From: Echinococcus granulosus
Lineage: Eukaryota > Platyhelminthes > Cestoda > Cyclophyllidea > Taeniidae
Direction: 5' to 3'
DNA length: 64,000 bases
NCBI RefSeq assembly: GCF_000524195.1
Contig: NW_020170385.1
Location: 1,720,849-1,784,848 of the forward strand
The position numbers and the translations under genes are program-made. Positions 23,919 through 35,713 of this stretch are shown piece by piece (position 1 is the stretch's first letter; every line of letters begins with the position of its first letter). The notes under the pieces are model-generated. The model ran no database searches, was not told where the DNA came from, and was given only the letters and a program-made list of their open reading frames with translations.

Positions 23919-25745
23919 TACGACAGCACGAACATTTGAAGAACGCGGGTACAAATCTGCGCACATAAACACGAAAAAGGTTTACGCTAAAGGCTAAAAA
24001 ACCTAAATAAAAATTATGAACTTTCGATTTCTTTACAGGCGAAAGATGAAGCCGCGTTCATGTGGAACTAATCGAACTAATTACGAACAAAAGAATGGTG
24101 CACCCCAAGTACAAGTGAAACAATGTGCCTACCGGATTTGCTCCCCGTTCCCCAACTCGGACCCCCATGCGAGCCAAACACCACAAATCCCAGCCCAGAC
24201 CCAGCTCAGTGAACGTACAGCAACATCCCAGTCGGCACGCACAGATCGCGACCGGCTGACCGAATACTGACCGACAACGAGAACAAAACCTGACCGGCGC
24301 AACCCGCCTACGCGCGACTCCGCAGGGGCCCCAAAAGCGTTATTAACCACAACAGTACTGAACGCGGAAGGCACAGCCGCACATGCCCCCGCGGTCAGCA
24401 CATCACAAGCGCAAACCCAACCGCAACAAAGCCGGAGAGTAAAGAACAACGTGTCGGGACATAACATACGCTGAATAGCCATGAACACATTTGCCAATAC
24501 ATAGCAATATCATCTGCATGTCGCCTTCATTTGCCCAAGAATGTTCCCCCTTTGGACCTCCGAGAAATGATTTACGATTTCCGGGCACATGAAATCCACA
24601 GCCTTTGGAATTTTCAAATATCGAATTTTGCGACCCTTACTGGCACGAGCGGCGACATTCTTTTACAATGGTCTGAAAAGGCCTACAAAACACCGCTACC
24701 TCCTCCAAACGTGCTTTCTTCGCCTCCTTATTTCCAGTTTGTAAAGCAGACAACTCCCGCTTCGCCGAGTGAGTGGAGCTCCCGGTACGCCTGCAAGAAG
24801 TCAGAAACTGACTACCAGGTCCTAAATATGCGAAGAAAAAGGAAGAATACACCCGAAAACAAACCCCACATTTCCACTAGCTTCATCGGCTGATGTCTTC
24901 ATAACAGTGTGACAACCAGGGCGAACCAATTCAGGGAACACTGCTTAAGGGGCTAGCCTACTATTGAAGATCAAGTCAGGTTCAATGGGAATAAACAAAC
25001 AGATATAATCGACCCAATTATAAAACTGTATGCAAGCAGTTTCGTATATCTCCCAGGAAAGCAAGCATTACTTTTTTGTCCTATAAAATATAATTTTGAC
25101 AATAGGAGTGATTTGCCCAATTACTTGTACAGCGAGTTTTCCACCGCTAGTGTATATTGCTGAAGCATTGCTAGCTAATTCCGAGTGATCAATAGCAGGT
25201 TTTAAAATGGAAAATTCCTTCAACCTACTCTTTTTTCTCAATGACCTGAACATTGCTGCACAGGTGGATTATTAAAGTATGGGTATTAGTACAACCTCAT
25301 CACCCCTCCTCAAAGCCGTGATATTGCAAACTTATATGAAGGATTATATCATTGCAAATTTGTAGAGTGACTGATGGCCTTAGGCATGATCATAACTCGA
25401 CAGCGTAGAGCAGAAATTACTACAGAGAGTTGTCCGTGCTGTTCCACAAACAAACAAGATTACCAAGCGTTGGTACAACAATCCCATTTTTGCCGATGTT
25501 AGGATAAGCAATTTTGTTTAATTCCAATATTATTTCCACCATTTTTCATAGGAATGCACTGCAAGTTTTGGTTTAAATCTTGCTCAAATCGAAATTATAT
25601 TTTAACTTTCTATTTGTTTCATGTTTTTAATGGACATGCATGTCTCCTTAGGTCATTCCTTGATTTTTTACTTCTTAAAACCAACCCGCGAAGCTCTTTA
25701 TGCTAAGTGTTTGTGAGATTGGTGGCTCCTTTTGCTTTTGTGTTG
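23919..25745. other. Divergent gap between NDUFB3 and MITD1
   Basis: A 1.8-kb region between divergent genes. From about 24130 to 24480 the plus strand is rich in C and A with many CpG steps, unlike the A+T-rich flanks, and is open in several frames. Two further minus-strand ORFs (24637-24852 and 25068-25253) have splice-like edges: a GTAATT donor near 25120 and a TTCTTGCAG acceptor near 24793. They could form a tiny gene. I recognise no family here. Confidence 0.35.
25068..25253 (-). CDS. Possible small ORF or first exon, unknown
   Basis: An ATG-started ORF of 61 codons begins MFRSLRKKSRLKEFSILKP and ends in a basic tail. It could be intact, or it could splice after GGKLAVQ (donor GTAATT) to an exon starting near 24793, where one frame gives about 20 more codons and another about 32. 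I know no matching family, and its length is within chance range. Confidence 0.2.
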   Translation of the reverse strand: MFRSLRKKSRLKEFSILKPAIDHSELASNASAIYTSGGKLAVQVIGQITPIVKIIFYRTKK

Positions 25746-28700
25746 ATGGCTGGGTCTTTGCTCTCTTCCTCCTCAGAAATCATAGTTCGAGCTCTATCGC
25801 TGGAGTCGGAAGGCAAACTTACACAAACATTTGTCTGCTGTGAGGAAGGCATTGGGTTGTTGCTGAAGTGCTTGAAATGTGAATCTGGTAATGGTAGAAA
25901 AGTTTATTTAAGAACCGAAATTGTGGAAAAAAATCACGGCCTACATTTCACGCGCAGAAGAAATAAAGGAAAACATCCGGCAAAGGCCAAAAGGTCACCT
26001 CTTGAATCTTTGAGCATTTATGTAGCTTGTAAATACCATGAACACATTGATATAGCTGCCGATGAGACTGGTTATGGCTACTGCAAACTGTTTAGTAGAT
26101 TTCTGGACGATGGCAAAGTAACATGCGTCAATGTTGATGACCCTTATACAAGGAATTCTTTCCAGGTAGTATGGTTCTATTGCCAATTGTTCAGATAGAG
26201 AAGTTCTCCCATTTCTGCGAAGTACTTGTTGGATCTGCGTCTCCTGTACGGCGTATAATTCTCCAAACTGGAGTTGATTGTGCCGTGAGTTTTGCCTTAC
26301 GTCACATTGCGCACTTGAAGGTGTGTAGATTTTACGTCTTGTTGGATTTTGTGGTTTAACTTATTGGTTTAGTGGAGGGATAGCTCTGAACGGTTATCTT
26401 ACGATCGTTTTAATTAGACAGCTAAACTTGGTCCTTTATTGTAATAGAAAAGAAGAAATAAGCTAGGCCCCTTTTTTGCCCTTTGGTGTTTATCTCACGT
26501 TAAGTTTTCTCCGTGCTGGTGTTTTTTTCATCTACGGCACTAATTTCTTTCATTCGAGCTGGTTTGCGAGTAAAGAACTTTTGTTAACCCTTTATTATAT
26601 TATATTTTACAAATTATTCACCCGCGTGCACTGTAAACGTAATTGTGTAACCTCGATGTTCATTTGTTATTCAGGTTTTTCGCCCTGGAGCAAAGTATGT
26701 GATGGCAACGATTAGGTTGAAATGTAGTAATTTGAAATTTTTTTCTAGCTGGTTGTTTATCCACTTCTTCACCTCCGTCTTCCCAGGTCGTGCTTCCACT
26801 TTCTGGCATGATCGTCGGGCCATGCCAAAAACGTCCCAGCTCCTTAATTACGTTAGTAAAGTGCGTTCCTCTATACTACTTTGGTTTATTGCAAATTCAG
26901 TGGAGGCTGGAGGCGCCGCTGTTTACACGGTTTCAGTGTGTTAGTTTTCCTCACTTGTGGATGGTAAGAGGGAGTCTCTACTGAAATATGCAAAGTAACG
27001 TAAAATATGATTTAAGCCACATTTATTGAACCTTCACAGCTTGGCTTAAGAGCGGGATACGCGATTAATTACTATCTCTCTACATTTTACTCTATTTCTG
27101 GTTAGGGGTAAAAAGTGGTATCAAGCTATACGTTGTTTGTAAAACTTTATTAGTATTCACAATCATTTATTTCTCATTTCATTTTGAGATTTCAATAATG
27201 CTCTTTTCTTCCGGTCTCACGACAAATCTAAGGACAAACTCGTCCCGTTTTCCATATAGTTGGGGCACAAGTTGATAAGCAGTACGAAATGCGAACAACG
27301 TTTGACAAATTTGAGTTGACAATCATTTGGGAATTTCTTTCAATACTTGCAATTTAAACTGTCGTCAAAGGCGTCGTTTTAGCTGTCGACTAAATCCCAC
27401 GAAGGGTTTATCGTTTGAGGATTTTTCGTTCTACTTTTTTCGTGAAGTATTGCATTGTGCTTGAACCTTTTTTCTCCTATGATCTGGGTGCATTAACGTG
27501 GGAATAGTTTTTAATGGTCATTTTTGATCTTGGAGTCAGTATTGGGAAGCCCGCTTATTTTACCCAAAAAAATAGCACTTTGTCTATTGATAGGAATAAA
27601 TTGAGTCGCAAATTATTTGTACATTATATGATTATATGGCGTAAGGCTTGTTATTGAAGAGTGAGATGTTTCGTTTGTTTAGCTTATTGCACTAAATCGG
27701 GTAAGTTTGAGATGTTTATAGGTCATCTTTTAGGTGATAATCTTCCCAACAGCCCTCTAAATCTATGACTCTGCTTGTTGCGAATTGTCGAGACCTTATC
27801 TCGCCCCTAATGGATGAGCAACTCAGGTGGTATTTCACATATCAGGATTTTTCAAAACCTAGGCTTACTATTTGTTAATCTGCCTTCTGTGCTCTCGCCA
27901 AGTAGGTGCATTAGGGTGACATTGGTAGTTTCTAGCAGAAGCGTTTGCGTGTGTTCCTTTTTTTTGCAGCGTCGATGATTCTCCCTTTGGTGTAGTGGCA
28001 CGATCGGTTTAGGGAGGGTGGGAGAGGCGGCGGTGGAAGCACGGAGAGTAATAATAAGTGGCTGCGTTTGCCGCCCAGACCCAGGCGCAAAGGCAAGACA
28101 GGAAAAGGAGTGAAAAAACACCTTGTGTTTGCTGACTCTTGTGCAGTTGTGTACAAGGACTCCTGCCCTAATTGATCACCATTAGCACTTGGCACATTTT
28201 TGACTCGTAACAGTTCTCCGTGTTCTCTGGATCCCTATTGAGATCAATAGTCATAGCTGCAAATTTACCCCTGTATGCATGCGTTCCGTAGATCCAGTGT
28301 TTGCTTGCGTGTAGTAAGCAGTAGTTTGTAATTGGGGGGGAGGGGGAAGAAGGGAATTGTTTGGCGATTCGGTGAGGCTGTTTCGTTTAAAATGTGCTTA
28401 TTCAGTCTTAAATGCATGCTGTATCGAATTTTGTCCTTAAACCCTTCCACTTACTATGAGAGCTATTTGTCAGTCAGTCAGTCGATCAAATTTTGTGGGT
28501 TGCATGACTTTTTGACGCTACACACAGTACTCAATGTGGTGGACAGTAATTTGGGTGATTAAACCAATTGAAGGACAGTTTCAAACCACTTTTGGTGGTT
28601 GTAAAGTTTTGTGTAGGATGTCTTGACTCCTCTTGGAGTCATGCAAGAAATGCTGGTTCCCAAAATTCTTATTTCCACCTCCGCCTCTCATTAACCAATG

Positions 28701-30050
28701 CATGGGATAGTGCCAAATCCTATCCGAGAGGAAGCCTCATTTGCGCCACAGGCAAGACTATTGGCTCGCTGCTCATCGGAAAGGTGCTGAGTCATTGCTC
28801 GGTCAGTATTTTGCTAAGGCGTTCTCGCCGTTAAATCCCCACGCATGCGCGCGCTCACCCCCTTATTTTGGCAAGGAATTTGAGTGAAGGCAAAATTTAG
28901 TTCCTTCTCGAGTAGGAAGTTTGATGGTTTGGTAGATTTATTTCCCAATTTGATTTTTGTCCCGCAGGCTAGGCTCCTCACTATCCATTGCTGTTTCCCC
29001 TCGGTTGAATGCATACTTGGGCTAATTTTCTCCCGATCGCTAAGATTGCACCCCTACGGGAAGGTGACGTTAACGAAAACGGCCTTGGTTATTGATGGGG
29101 GACTACAAGGGCTGCGTTGTATGGTCATTTGCGATAGGCACTATTAAAGGTATCTTAAAACACTTTGAAGTAGGCACTAACCTTGTTAATTTTATCGCAT
29201 TAGCTAATTTTTTTTGCTTACTGTAACCCTTTTATCCATAAACAGAAGGCTTTCTTGGTACAGACTTGGAATCACTCGCCTGAGGCTACTTATGTACCAT
29301 ACTTTTCACCCATATTTATATTCGCTATCGCTTATCCCTCTATCTAGAAACCTAAGGAACAATTGAAGAAGTTTGAAACTCGGAAGCAAGATCTACAACT
29401 GCGTAAAGTTGACTTCACATGGAATTTTTCTTCCTTGCTTCATGACAGGCAAATCCGGTAAGTTTTCCTTCACTCGGTTGCTGCGGTTCATCCATATCCT
29501 CTTTTCTGCGATAGACATCTTTTTTATGCATTTGCTTTTAATTGGTTATTAGCGGGGGGAAGTTTGGGATCACAAAATTTAACGAAATTCTTTACCTTTT
29601 TGCCATCGTTTCAGTTGATGGTGATGTCACCTTGGGGAATAGGGGTACTGGCACGAATTATATTGTTATGAGCTGCGCAGTTTTTGTCTATTCGCACCCT
29701 ATGTGACACTTGTACTCAGAAAAATTAGAAAGGAATGGGGCCGCCAGGCTTCCTTAAAGTAGGGCGATATCGCATCTCGTGATCGCATCAGCTAATTTCA
29801 GGCCAGTAGAGGTATAATGTGAGTCCGCGGGGTGTTGTGAACATGATTTTTAAATATTGGTGCTAATAGTCCTATCTTTTATACCTCTTTTAGGTTTAAC
29901 AATGGTTGGGTGGTCAAAATTGGTCGGGGTCTGGATTACATCAAAAATGCACCTTGCAAATTTGTCGGACTCGGCGTTCACGATTTTGATTTTAGACCCT
30001 GCTTACAGACTACCATAGATATATTTTACGAAGCCGAACCCCCCATTTAA
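25746..30050 (+). CDS. MITD1: MIT domain-containing protein 1
   Basis: MITD1 binds ESCRT-III tails through its MIT domain and membranes through a phospholipase-D-like C-terminal domain, and helps coordinate abscission at the end of cell division. Exons are 25746-26165, 26195-26284, 29348-29457 and 29894-30050, giving 258 residues (human about 249). The MIT helix pair is IIVRALSLESEGKL then EEGIGLLLKCLK (about residues 12-45). The C-terminal domain shows [57 protein letters not shown] and HDFDFRPCLQTTIDIF. The ATG at 25746 gives MAGSLL... with no other good start. Intron 1 is only 29 nt, while intron 2 is 3.06 kb. AATAAA at 30460 follows the stop. Confidence 0.95.
26285..29347 (+). other. MITD1 intron 2
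   Basis: A 3.06-kb intron in a gene whose first intron is 29 nt. It contains a G-run block at 28334-28354 and a GTCA tandem near 28470-28483. Several ORFs of 60-90 codons (for example 28568-28834 +, 27852-28121 -) lack recognisable domains. Confidence 0.5.
28334..28354 (+). repeat. G-run block, possible G-quadruplex
   Basis: A run of seven G, an A, five G, then AAGAA and GGG. This supplies four G-tracts of three or more with loops of 1, 1 and 5 bases, fitting the usual G-quadruplex pattern, on the sense strand of the MITD1 intron. Confidence 0.45.
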
Positions 30051-30236
30051 TTCTATGTATTTACGCTTTACCTAACTACCTTTCTACATCTGCCACCTTT
30101 GACCAATGCCTCTCAATTCATTAAATGCGCTGTGAAGCCTAGCGGCTGTTTCAGGTTTGCTCTACTCTCAAATTGCATTCGTGCGTTCGTTTTTTGTAAA
30201 TACCACCTAATAATTAGCGTTCGTCTTTCTTCAGTT

Positions 30237-30619
30237 ATGACATCACTGCATGGTCGGCGAATTCCCCAACCCACGTGCGAGTTTATTGCTCGTTTCTTCG
30301 ACATCAAGTTCTCTTTCACTTTGTCGCACCCCTTACTGTACCGTGTGAACCGAATCCATGGGCACCGTTGGCGGCGGTCGTCGTTGGCGCGTGATTTCTC
30401 GCGCGAGTGGCACAATTTCAGGTTTCAGGTGTGCTCTTGGGTCAAATCGAACATTTTAAAATAAACAAAGCCCATATGGTCTTCACATGCTGGCTTTTAT
30501 GATTTTCACCTGAACAGCTCCAAATGGAGCTTTGTGGTCGAACAGAAGTCCCTTTGTGTGATTTTGAAACGAAGCCGCTGCCCAAGAAGAGATTTTACAC
30601 ATTTGCGTTGTTTTCATGA
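30237..30619 (+). CDS. Possible two-exon small gene, unknown
   Basis: A strong acceptor (gttcgtctttcttcag, 30219-30234) sits two bases before ATG 30237. A GC-richer open exon runs to 30428, where GTGTGC could be a donor. It can join in phase 0 to 30518-30619 (acceptor CTGAACAG) to give about 97 residues rich in Arg and aromatics, ending YTFALFS. Using the other donor (GTTTCA after 30421) also leaves an open frame in the second exon. More than one frame is open, so the true product, or whether there is one, is unclear. It lies in the putative MITD1 3' region. No family recognised. Confidence 0.25.
30460..30465 (+). terminator. Possible MITD1 poly(A) signal
   Basis: AATAAA about 410 nt after the MITD1 stop codon. 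It is the first canonical signal I found downstream. Confidence 0.35.
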
Positions 30620-32821
30620 ATGTTTAAGGCGATACTACGCGGCATTGCCTTTAACTTAAATTGAGGTATGCTGCTGCTTTGTTACTACGTAATTGCATTT
30701 CTCCGTTTTATTGTGATCCAAGCCTAATGAATGAATTTGTGCTGGTATATGGATGAGGCGGTTTGTTCAATTTGTGTGTTGCCTTAATGGTACTACATGA
30801 GTCGTAGGGGTGCATATGCGACCACTGAGTTATGATAGCTGACTCGTTTTTTTCATGAAGAAGTAACAAACACTGACGTATTGATATTTCCTAAACAGAG
30901 AATTAGTCCTCTCATGCTCAGGATTATGGCATAGGACTTATTTTGCCAAGTGAGGATTCATATTTACCCATCGTTGGAGGCACAGTTCATTGAGAGGCTC
31001 TTTGGTGTTGGAAACAAACTTTAGTGATTTTGGATGGGTTAGTTAGCCCCGGGAATTTGATGAAAATAGTCCACAATCTACAATACCCTAAGTTACTTTT
31101 CCACTATTCCGTAAGTGGCAACGCCTTTTTTGAGCTTTGGAACTGGAGTCTCCTCACGTCAGAACCCCGCCAGTCCCACTGCTTCCGCCTGCACGGTGGC
31201 ATGTGGGCAAAGGTGGCCGTAGGAATCAAACCTGAGTGATTGCACCCTAGGTGGCCGATGTTCGTTACATGCTATTGGCTCCGTTTGTATTCGCACGGTG
31301 GTCTTGTAATCGCATTGATTTTATTTCCTGTCCCAACGTACTGTCGCGCCTTCCGGAAAAAAAGCGTGGTGAGATTTAGTAATCCTCTGTTTTGATAACT
31401 TTTAGTCTCCCTGAGGTGGGAGAAGTTTACATTATTTTAGGACTCCAAAAATCCAACAGTTTCTGCTTTGTGCTAGCCTTATTTCGTAAAGGATATGCTC
31501 TGTAAATACTTTTAAGAATTTACTCCGAGTAGGGGTTATGTCGATGTTGTTTGTCCATGAGTGAAGATATACCAGTTTCTACTATTTCGCTTTCATGTGG
31601 ACGTCGAATCGCAATATGCTCTTGCATGTTTCAGAAACCTCATTGCTGAGCGTGTAATGTTAAGGGCGTGGATAGTTGTGATTACCTACAAACACCTCTG
31701 TGGGAAGAACATCCGGATAGAAGTGACAGGCTCTATATCTACCCAACCAATAAGTGATTTTGGTTGCCTGTTTCAATTTAGAGAAACCTTCATTTAATAT
31801 CAGGTCTACTGAATACCGAACAGATGAAAAATGGCGCGATGAGGTAATTGGTGCCGTTTTGCTCGAATTGAGTTGCCGGTTAGGTGTTTCAGAAATACCC
31901 GATAGCTGCGAGAGACTAAATGTTAATAGGATGAAATGAGGGTTACTGTTTAACTTTCAACAGTGCGGCTGGAACAACCTCCAATTTTCTGTTTTAATAG
32001 CTGGGGGAATTCGAATGCATAATAGCACTGCTAAATCTATAATGAATGTGTAAATTACAAATAATCACCGGTTAAAATGTAAGACAGAGCCTTGTCAAAT
32101 TACCACACAGAGCCATGGCTAGAAGTCGTGACCGCGACACCTTTGTCCCTAAATTAGGGTCCTGCACTCGTAAATCGGTAAAGAAACCATGCCCAGGAGA
32201 TTTTTATTCTGTATTCTCTTAAGCCTTTGAACCATTAGTTTTGTACTAAGTATTAACAGAATACTGCGCAATCAAACTACTTCCATTCAGCATGGGATAA
32301 CAATGAAGACTTTCATCTCCTTACTGGTTCTTACTAGGAGTACTCATGGAAATTTGAGGCCTGCTAAAACTGGATCCTGCTCAAATTACTATAGTGGGAC
32401 TCGCCTATGTCTAGCGGGTTGATTCCTCAATATTACAAACTTGGTCGTATCAAATGCATTGAGAAATTCGACGCCTATTTTTGTTGTTCATTCACTGTTT
32501 CACCACTTCCTTTGAGTCTCCGTAGGACCGAGCTCATAGTGCATAAGCGGAATCGGGAAGAAAACACGAAATATATTTGTGTATTTTAATATGTAAAAGA
32601 ATACAGTAAGGAGAGTTTTGTACATCTTGTCTCAAGATATGTGTCGTGCATAATGACCTAAGAAAAAAACAAAGAGCCGAGAGGACTGGAGAGTGTGTAG
32701 TCGGGACGTTAAGGGGGCTCCGGAATGATTTGAGCCGCGTTCAAGGCTGTCGTCGTGAGGTTGGTGGGAACGAGAATTTAAAATAGGAGTTATAGATAGG
32801 AAAGGAAAACCGAGCCGCGTA
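30620..32821. other. Intergenic, no clear gene
   Basis: About 2.2 kb between MITD1 and the next minus-strand gene. ORFs at 31024-31239, 31561-31797 and 31754-31939 have no recognisable motif and poor splice context. I see no RNA gene or repeat. Confidence 0.4.
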
Positions 32822-35713
32822 TTATGGATTCACGGAGATGAAAACGTTTGATACGTCTCCACAATAAATGCCGAACTGACAGACACGTGGACACTCCCCA
32901 GACTGGGTAACTGTATGCCTGATCGGCCGACATTCGGGTCTTCTGCACTGGTTCGGTATGGGCGGGCAGATGTAGAGTAAGTTCCACCTATTGGAGAGGC
33001 GATAGTTTGGACATACTGGCATATAGGGCTTGCGGTTGGCGAAGGCCCGCCCATTGGGACAGAAGCCTATATGCCAGGGAGGCTTGTGCAACTTAGACGC
33101 CAAATGAACTGCAACAGGAATGGAGAATTTGGCAAAATTATCACTTCGCGGTGGATGCTCTCGCTTGAGGCTGCGTCTCACTCCCGTTGGTTTACCACTG
33201 CTGCTGCTGCTGTTAGTGGCGGTGATGATTGTTTGAAGTTGAGACTCTGACTTGACTGCCGCGTGAGCTTCCTCTAGTGACAACTGCTTATGTGTGGACT
33301 TCGGGAGCTTTACCGGGACGACAAGCTTGCGACTTGGAAGAAAACCATGGAGGAGACAGCGGCGTAGGTTTATTCGTTTCTAAAAGCCATTAATCACCGA
33401 AATACTAATCGTCATTTATTCATGTCGTATTATTGATTGCGTATGAGGGTTCTTAGCTTATGTATTCCGAATGATTAGAAATGTCAAGATGATACATACA
33501 TCCTTCTAAAAATGTCCCTGGAGTCCCTATCGGGTTGATGTAGGTTAGCCATTATTGATAGCTTAACATTGGCGTTGTTTCAAATACCTCTGCAGAATTG
33601 GGAAAGTTTAGCCCTTGTACCAAATAAACGTGTTTGGGGGATTAGGCGATCTCGTACCAGCAAAGCTTTGATAATAGCCACCGGGGTAAGTGAATGCTGG
33701 TCACACGAGGAAATGATCAGACCATACGTATCACCTGAACCCTTCGCCAATGTCACCTGGCGACAGTCTGTGCTCGGCTCCCTTGATGAGTGCACTCAAA
33801 GGCACAAAAATGCACTCCATTGGAATCAGTCAATAACGGCACTCACCTGTCATGCACCAAAAACTTGAGTACAAGACCATTTGTCTGCATTAACTTACAC
33901 GAACCGTCGGCCTGCCGTGTTTGTTGAAACAAAGGAAGTGTCTAGAAGCCTTGTTCCGCAAAAATGCACCGGAATTTTGTGGTTGAGGTATCCATTCCCA
34001 TTCGACTAATTAAGTAAAATGAAAGGAAAGAATGGGCAATGCAAACGTGTATTCTAAACTATGGGAACAAACATATGAAGGATTACAAGGAATTATCAAG
34101 TGATGGGTGCAGAATCCAATTCCATGTTTTGATATAGTTCGCTCACTACTTCGCTTCGACATTCTAGTGCAAATTGCAATTTTCAAATCTACTCAAGTGT
34201 CAAATCAAAATGTCGACAAAAAGATTTACTAACAACAACTCTCGATTATGCGTGTAAAACATGCGCGGAATAATTCCCTCTCCCATTTTCATTTGATAGT
34301 AAACGCCAACCAAGTTCTTCGATATGTCTGTGATAGAAGTTCTACCTCTGCTAAATCAGAATCATATACCAATTTTGAGTTGGACGGTAATTGTGGAAAA
34401 TTGCTTCCTAACAATACCCTTAAATTTCCTGCACAAAGTGTGGAGGTAACACTGTAACCACTTTCAGACTGACTTTAAAGACGAATAAGTGGAGGTGGCA
34501 TCATCTGCACTAGTGTATTTTAAAGGGTCTACGACAGCAAATTCTCATAAAAATTACACGCGTATGCATTCCTATTTGGGCCTCGTTTCGCAGGCATGGC
34601 CTTTTAAGTCGACTTATTAAACTGCAACCATTGTCGCATTAACTGAATTGTGCAAAACGATTCATATCATATTTTGAAAATAAAACATACTGTTCTGGCT
34701 AAAAGGGTTATGATCCTGAGCAACGACTTCACTGGTTAAGTTGCTTTTTGAAAGGTAGGCGTGTGTTTCGGAGTTGTAGAAGCGGAAGACCGGAAAGGCA
34801 GTCACTGCACCGAAGCCGCCGACTCCACTCTTCAACTGGATGATCGGAGTGCGCGAATCATCGACTCCGGAAAGACAATTAGAAAGTGCAGAAAAAGAAT
34901 TGGCTACTTTGTAGATCCATGAGTTGAAATGCTCAAAGTTTATTTGCAAGTTTTGACTCGTGATAGGTAGAAGCCAGCTCGACATTCTGTTCGTTGTGGC
35001 TACCTGTGGCCGAAGGGGATTTGGCAATGAAGATGGTGTCTCCACTTTCCGATATTGTTTGTGAGTCCTAACATTGGGCTCAAAGTTTAGAGCCTACAAT
35101 CAGTCCATGTACAAAAAATTTAGGATGTGGGCTGTAACTCTCATCAGTTTTCTTGTTATAACTGACATAATTTATAAATCAGGACACTATCAGTCAACAT
35201 GCTGAAAAAAAAATATTGCTTATTGGCACCTCTTTAGGCTATAGTTAATAAGACCGAGGATCTACCTCTGATTATCTCCTGGCTAAGAAAATGTTAGTTA
35301 GTCAAAGGAGTGTGAATAATTGAAAAGTCTTTATCATTCACTTTTGCCTTACTCCTCTGTATCGATAAGTACTCAAGACAGTAAAGTACTTTTCTTGCAT
35401 TTTTCAAAGCCGTGTTCCACTGTGGCATAAACGCACCGGCAACTCAAAATGTTACTAACATTTTTATTTTGGAGCTTACCTGAGTGAATTGTTCAGAAGG
35501 TCCAATCATTGTTAGGGTATAAAAAATCGCAATCCATAAACTAAAAGCGAAGAAAGTGGTGTTATCGATGCCTTATACTAAAATTGGATTAAATTCAGAG
35601 ACAACTTTAAACAGGGCTTACCGAAACCTTCTTCACTGGCATCAACTTGAATAAGTATAAATTAAGCCGTAACGCCATTGAGCGCGGAAGTGATGCTCAA
35701 CTTACACTTGCAT
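32822..35713 (-). CDS. Predicted secreted cysteine-rich protein, unknown family
   Basis: Seven exons on the minus strand join with consistent phases: 35706-35713 (8 nt), 35480-35540, 35353-35419, 35266-35278 (13 nt), 34691-35067, 33658-33794 and 32822-33379, giving 406 residues. Exons 1 and 2 encode MQVLWIAIFYTLTMIGPSEQ, a good signal peptide. The middle is mixed and partly serine-rich. A dibasic KR at about 293-294 (in RRSLKREHP) precedes a C-terminal region with eight cysteines (about 328, 344, 359, 366, 371, 384, 388, 394), starting GFCPNGRAF. That arrangement resembles a processed cystine-rich factor, but I cannot assign a family. The large exons 5-7 are the best supported. The micro-exons are inferred only from splice sites and phase. 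The shape suggests a secreted ligand, inhibitor or tegument or egg component. Confidence 0.55.

Noticed and set aside
22780..25050. Terminal-repeat retrotransposon in miniature
   Set aside because: C-rich blocks on both sides of NDUFB3 suggested repeats, but I could not find matching direct terminal repeats, a primer-binding site or a polypurine tract by eye.
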